Shown here: in pieces, positions 59,857 to 64,000 of the stretch | Layout: the number at the start of each line of letters is the position of its first letter | How positions within the stretch are numbered: position 1 is the first letter of the stretch | Assembly (NCBI RefSeq): GCF_963678635.1 | Contig: NC_087064.1 | Span: forward strand, 57,546,338 to 57,610,337 | Source: Symsagittifera roscoffensis | Lineage: Eukaryota; Xenacoelomorpha; Acoela; Convolutidae | DNA: 64,000 bases | Direction of reading: 5' to 3' | Notes under the pieces: generated by a model | Told to the model about the DNA's origin: nothing | Database searches by the model: none | The model's input: the letters and a program-made list of their open reading frames with translations, nothing else | Translations under genes and position numbers: made by a program

Positions 59857-61914
59857 GATCTCAGATCGGTTAGTGTTTCAGGTATACATTTAACGCCCTT
59901 AATTTATTTTATATTTTAGTATTCAAAGGATCCCTATCCCTATTGTGGTACTATTTTTCTAATGTGAACATTTTTTGCAAACTGAATGGCGTGTTTAATT
60001 TTAAGGGGCAAGATGCTGGTAAACATTTAAAAGCCGATTTTGATTATTTTATTTAATTAAAAAAAAACTGAACACAGAACAGCTATAGGCTATATTTTTA
60101 TCGATTGTAATTTCACACAAAAGATTGCAGAAAGCGGCTTTGAGGCTAGAGGCTGAAAATTGTCAAAAATTAGCTTTTCGAGAATCTTTGTTTTCTCAAC
60201 AAATTGGTACTGCTGCTAAAAAAAAACGTGAAAAGCCGACTACTTTGTACTATGATTGGATACGTTGAAGTAAATCCCAAAACTTATGAAATTAGTTATA
60301 ACAATCAAAACGATAATGGTTTAGATATCAACCGATCATGTCAGAAACTTCAAAGGCTAGTACCTTTCAACCATGGCTAGCGCCGAAGGAGAACAGAATG
60401 ATTGACAGCAATGATAGAAAGATGCACTAGAGTGAACCTATTTTTTTTAACAACTATGACATTCCCTCTTGTGAAATCAAATTTGAATGAATAATATGAA
60501 AAGGAAATTGTAGAAGGAAAATTTAAGTACACAAATGAAAAGTTTTTGGCAGCTACAGTAGTTACCTTTAATATTGGATTTCAACTGAAATTATTGAGTT
60601 TTTGACCGTAAGCAGTCGGCCTTCTCCCTGGTCAGGGGTAGTTTCAAATAGTTTCAATGTATTCGATTTAATTTTTCTCGATTCACTTTTTCCTTGCCGT
60701 CTTTCGAAAGGTGTTTCAATCATGAGCATGCAAATTTTTTGCACAACCGTTTTTGACTGCTCCTCCATGATTCCCTTTCGCCCTGGCTGCTAGTAGAGTT
60801 GTGGCTAGAGTAAAATACAAGCTGTTGTTTCCGCCTTTTCTGCTTCACTTCGGCCACCGCCGTGTAGTTCATCAAACACGTTATTGGTTCTTCTGCGCTC
60901 CTTCCCAGACTTGGTACGGATGTCGCCCAATTTCGTCGATTTACGCTTGCGCCGTGTTTTTCCCCTCTTCGCTCGTCCCGTTCTGCCTTTGCCCGAAATG
61001 GGTCCGGATTTTTCGCTCGCTTCTGCTTTTTCCAATCCAGTGGAAAGTTTCTGGTTGTACTTTTTGGGTTTTTTTCTTCTTCCTTTACGCCCATTTGCGC
61101 TTGCTGTGCTCGTCTTACGTAACTCAATGATTTTACAGGCAAGCTTTTTCCGTATCTCCCATGGCATTAGTGGGCTCATGATTTATTTGACGTTCGTTTC
61201 TTCGGCATTCCAGTCTTTCGTATTGCGACTCCAGATCTCCTAAGCAAGCTATCGTTATTCATTTTCAAGGCTTGCGCGCTTTCCGTGAAAATTTCTGTAT
61301 TAAGAAATCTATACTCGTTCAAGTTTCGCTCGGCTGTGCACTGAAAAATTACTCTTGATAGTCCTGCCTCTCCAATGGGTAAGTCTATTGATCGGGCTGT
61401 AGGTTCCTTGCCTTAGTCATTTGCCTTTGCGTCATTCAATTGCAGTGGATGGTTTCTTAAGCAACATCCGTACTCTGAGTCCAATCGGACGTCCCAGTTC
61501 GTGTCAGCGAGATGTAAGATTGATTGAGCTGCCGGGTAATTTTCGTATAAACAGACAGATTTAGATTTTAACACGTTTTACCAGTTAAAGTTTTCAAGGG
61601 CTGGTTTTTTCGCTAGGTTTTAAGGAACCAAGTTAGCTTCATAACCGTGGTGCGCCTTGAAGGCGCGATCTTGACCACAAATGTATGGCGCCGAGAGCCC
61701 TTTCGAGTATCTTCTCCAACTTTTATGTTATAAGATTTTTTCATTGATTGTTGAAGTATGTTAACATTGATTTTTTCAGACTTCCTTTTGTTGGATCGAA
61801 GCATCCCGTGGCGCAATGATCATTCACTGGCGACTGTGTTACTGTTATGCCCTCCATTGCAGAAAATTTTGAACTCCGTCATATTGAAATTTGTGCCTTG
61901 GTCGTCATGAATTT

Positions 61915-62307
61915 TCATAGGGACCCCATGATTGTTAATGTAGCTTCTAAGGAATTTAAGAGGGGTGTCTGTGCGGTTTGCTTATGGCCATCGTGAATAA
62001 CTATATACCGCTCAATTTCACAGTTCCTTGATTCATTATGATAGTTTATGGGACCCCAAAATTTTAATTGAATCGCCTCGTCAGGCTCCCTCGTTTCTTG
62101 ATTTTTTCCTGTGTCTTCCTTGGTGCATATAGTTATAGGGTTTTTAACCGCGAGCGTACATTCTGTACAATTCTGGGCCATTGACACAATATTTCTATGG
62201 ATAAATGGGAACGCGCATCCCTTACTCTCCCGGTTGTTATTATTGGAGCCTGTTTTTACTGCCTTGCGTAACGTATTCCGGATGACGAGCTTTTCATTTA
62301 TCCACAA
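61915..62307 (-). pseudogene. Ty3/gypsy integrase (copy B)
   Basis: NCTECTLAVKNP and AIQLKFWGPINYHNESRN parallel copy A; the first catalytic Asp position is Lys here. A short deletion near 61,980 removes the SRWPQA region and shifts the frame. Confidence 0.83.
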
Positions 62308-62974
62308 ACAATTGTCACAAGCGTGGAAGTCGTTTACAAGTTAGGAGCAATACTAATTTATAGCTTTAATTTTGAAGCAAAATCGAGTTCCTTGGTCTTG
62401 ACCATTTCATAAATTGCTTGAATTTGAGGGTGGGAAGCATATTGTGATTCAATAAATCGAAGATTGAGTAATTCGGGACGTGCTTTTTTTGGAGAATATT
62501 TTAGTTTCTGGGAATGATGGGCTTAATTCGATTCGAGAGGTCTAATGAGGATAAGATTCTTTTTTATTTGCTGAAGGGGTTAAAGGTAATGTGTTTATCT
62601 AATTCTCTTACCTCCTCGTCGTGGCTAATTTCAATGCTAGGGTGTCTTTCAAAGAATTTTCTACTTTTCTAAACAATTTCTCCAATTCTCGGACGTATTG
62701 TGATTTATTGTTAGCTCCTGCATAACAATTTTTAGAATTTTTGATTGCCCCAGCTAAATTAGAGTTTTTTTCGCGTGGCTTTTGATTTATGCAAATTCCT
62801 GCCTTGTGATTGTACTGCTTGATAATTCTGCCTACATAATTTGCATAATCTCGTTTGATTGGCTACTATTTGCTCGCTGGCGATTTTGTGTAAGTTAGTG
62901 TCCGAGCCTTCAAATATTTTACTATTAAACCCGAGGGCGCAATGAGTTGACTTTATTTCCACTACCGTGAACAT

Positions 62975-63255
62975 GCTATTGTAAATTGAAATTGAACTTG
63001 CTTCGCTATTTGGGTTTCGGGAGAGATAATATGCTAATCTGACCTTAGCCCCCTAGTTTGCGCTCCACCTCGAAATCGAATATTATTAGACGAGCGAGCG
63101 TTCTTTTTAGCCGGCTGAACATCGTTTGATTTTTCTTTTTGTTGCCCTTCAATACCGATACAAGGTCTGTGTATTCGGTTACGAATTGAAACTTTTGCCC
63201 AGGAATTTTTGCCAGTTTTTGGCCTATTGACAAAAAAATACTCTGTGCCCCTCAC
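62975..63255 (-). pseudogene. Ty3/gypsy RNase H end and linker (copy B)
   Basis: FVTEYTDLVSVLKGN, SRLKRTLARLIIFDFEVE and, after a frameshift, YLSRNPNSEA follow the RNase H pattern (F-x-T-D-H-K-x-L; SRL-x-R-W-x-x-x-L-x-x-F-x-F; DYLSR-x-P). Absent from copy A. Confidence 0.78.
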
Positions 63256-63699
63256 ACTATCACGAGCTTTTTGAGTATTTGTCGAGTATTTTTGAGCTCA
63301 TTTGTCGATTATTTTTTCTCGGAGTCATTTACATAGCGTGAGGCGAACTATATTGGCCGCCAAACCTTCAACCAAACTGTTCTAGGACTCCTCCTAGGGA
63401 ATTATTACTAAGGTTCCTTATATCCTTATGGACATCGAAATGTTTGAGTTCAACTGTATTTGCCACTTGGCATTTTAAGTTCTCAAAAATGCGGCTTGGC
63501 ATTCCTTTGTCTACCGGAAGTCGTTTTTCTTGCTTAGTAGTGGCTGCAACGGTGCTGATATTTCAGCTAGTTTTAGGAGCAAATTGTGCAATCTAGGTGT
63601 CGGCACTTGTTCCTCTTAAAGCAGATTGCCATAATGAGATAGGCTCCTGAGAATTCGTGCTGTGATGTCACCAATTTAACCTCACCAAACGTTCGTGCT

Positions 63700-63990
63700 G
63701 TAATGTCCCGTCATTCATGTTGTCCGAATCGAACGGTTCATCGTTCTCCTGTAATTCGATCGTACATATCGACAATCTCCTCCCCGACTGCTTTTCTTTG
63801 CGCTGCAAGTCCTTTTGGAGTGTCCCACTCTATTGCAAAAAATGCATGTAACTCTTTTGGCTGCGCATATTTGTTGATGTGTTCCCTCGTTAATCCTCGT
63901 TTGTCGCAGTTATAGCATCTGCGATCCCCTGTAGTAGTTCCCCCTATGAAATTGTCCTCTCCCTTGGAATGAGCCGCGTCCTCGACCTCG
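63700..63990 (-). pseudogene. Ty3/gypsy gag zinc-knuckle region (copy B)
   Basis: On the minus strand one frame reads CIFCNRVGHSKRTC, a perfect C-x2-C-x4-H-x4-C knuckle, preceded in another frame by CYNCDKRG, a broken first knuckle. Frames are shifted. The + strand frame at 63,703-63,915 is its shadow. Confidence 0.7.
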
Positions 63991-64000
63991 GTTGATTCTA

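Larger units (their letters stand above)
59857..63990 (-). mobile_element. Ty3/gypsy-type retrotransposon, decayed (copy B), runs off the window
   Basis: Aligns with copy A from its 3' end (AGATCTCAGATCGGTTAG, 59,857) through the basic frame (61,142-60,720), integrase (62,307-61,915) and linker (62,974-62,759). At ~62,945 it diverges: copy B continues into RNase H (63,255-62,975) while copy A jumps into RT. Further right, a gag zinc knuckle lies at ~63,800, too close for protease and RT to fit between. Confidence 0.83.

Overview
This is animal nuclear DNA: AT-rich, with GT-AG introns, one multi-exon conserved gene, a eukaryotic tRNA gene with a Pol III terminator, and dense transposons of metazoan type (BEL/Pao and Ty3/gypsy retrotransposons, hAT-like miniature elements). 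Nothing fixes the species; an invertebrate is likely from the repeat families and the divergence of the conserved gene.

Positions ~1,900-19,200 (+ strand) hold the last 15 recognisable exons of NCAPD2, condensin complex subunit 1 (CAP-D2). The 5' part lies outside the window. Exon phases join without a break from the first exon to the stop codon, giving about 1,490 residues. Its introns carry old ~165-bp tandem repeats, tRNA-like relics, an apparently intact tRNA-Asp(GTC) gene, and in the 5.7-kb intron 11,672-17,331 a stack of miniature transposons inserted one inside another, several still showing 8-bp target duplications.

Positions ~20,300-44,700 are a repeat array that I call 'R'. Units start at 21,432, 28,993, 34,868, 36,268 and 42,086, with an extra partial unit from ~39,868. 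A full unit is about 5.9 kb (7.6 kb for the first). Each starts with a GC-richer, coding-looking segment of an unrecognised protein and ends with a ~150-bp piece of a BEL/Pao LTR. An inverted, diverged copy of part of the unit lies at 20,320-20,810.

Two minus-strand BEL/Pao copies interrupt and follow the array: a 3' fragment (37,512-39,840) and a longer decayed copy (44,704-52,230) with gag, protease, reverse transcriptase and integrase remnants and an internal 1,149-bp tandem duplication.

Positions 52,556-52,960 are a clean hAT-like miniature element. From 54,037 to the window end lie two minus-strand Ty3/gypsy copies (54,037-~58,560 and 59,857-63,990+) with different internal deletions. 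Apart from NCAPD2 and the tRNA I find no intact cellular gene. The transposon reading frames are broken.
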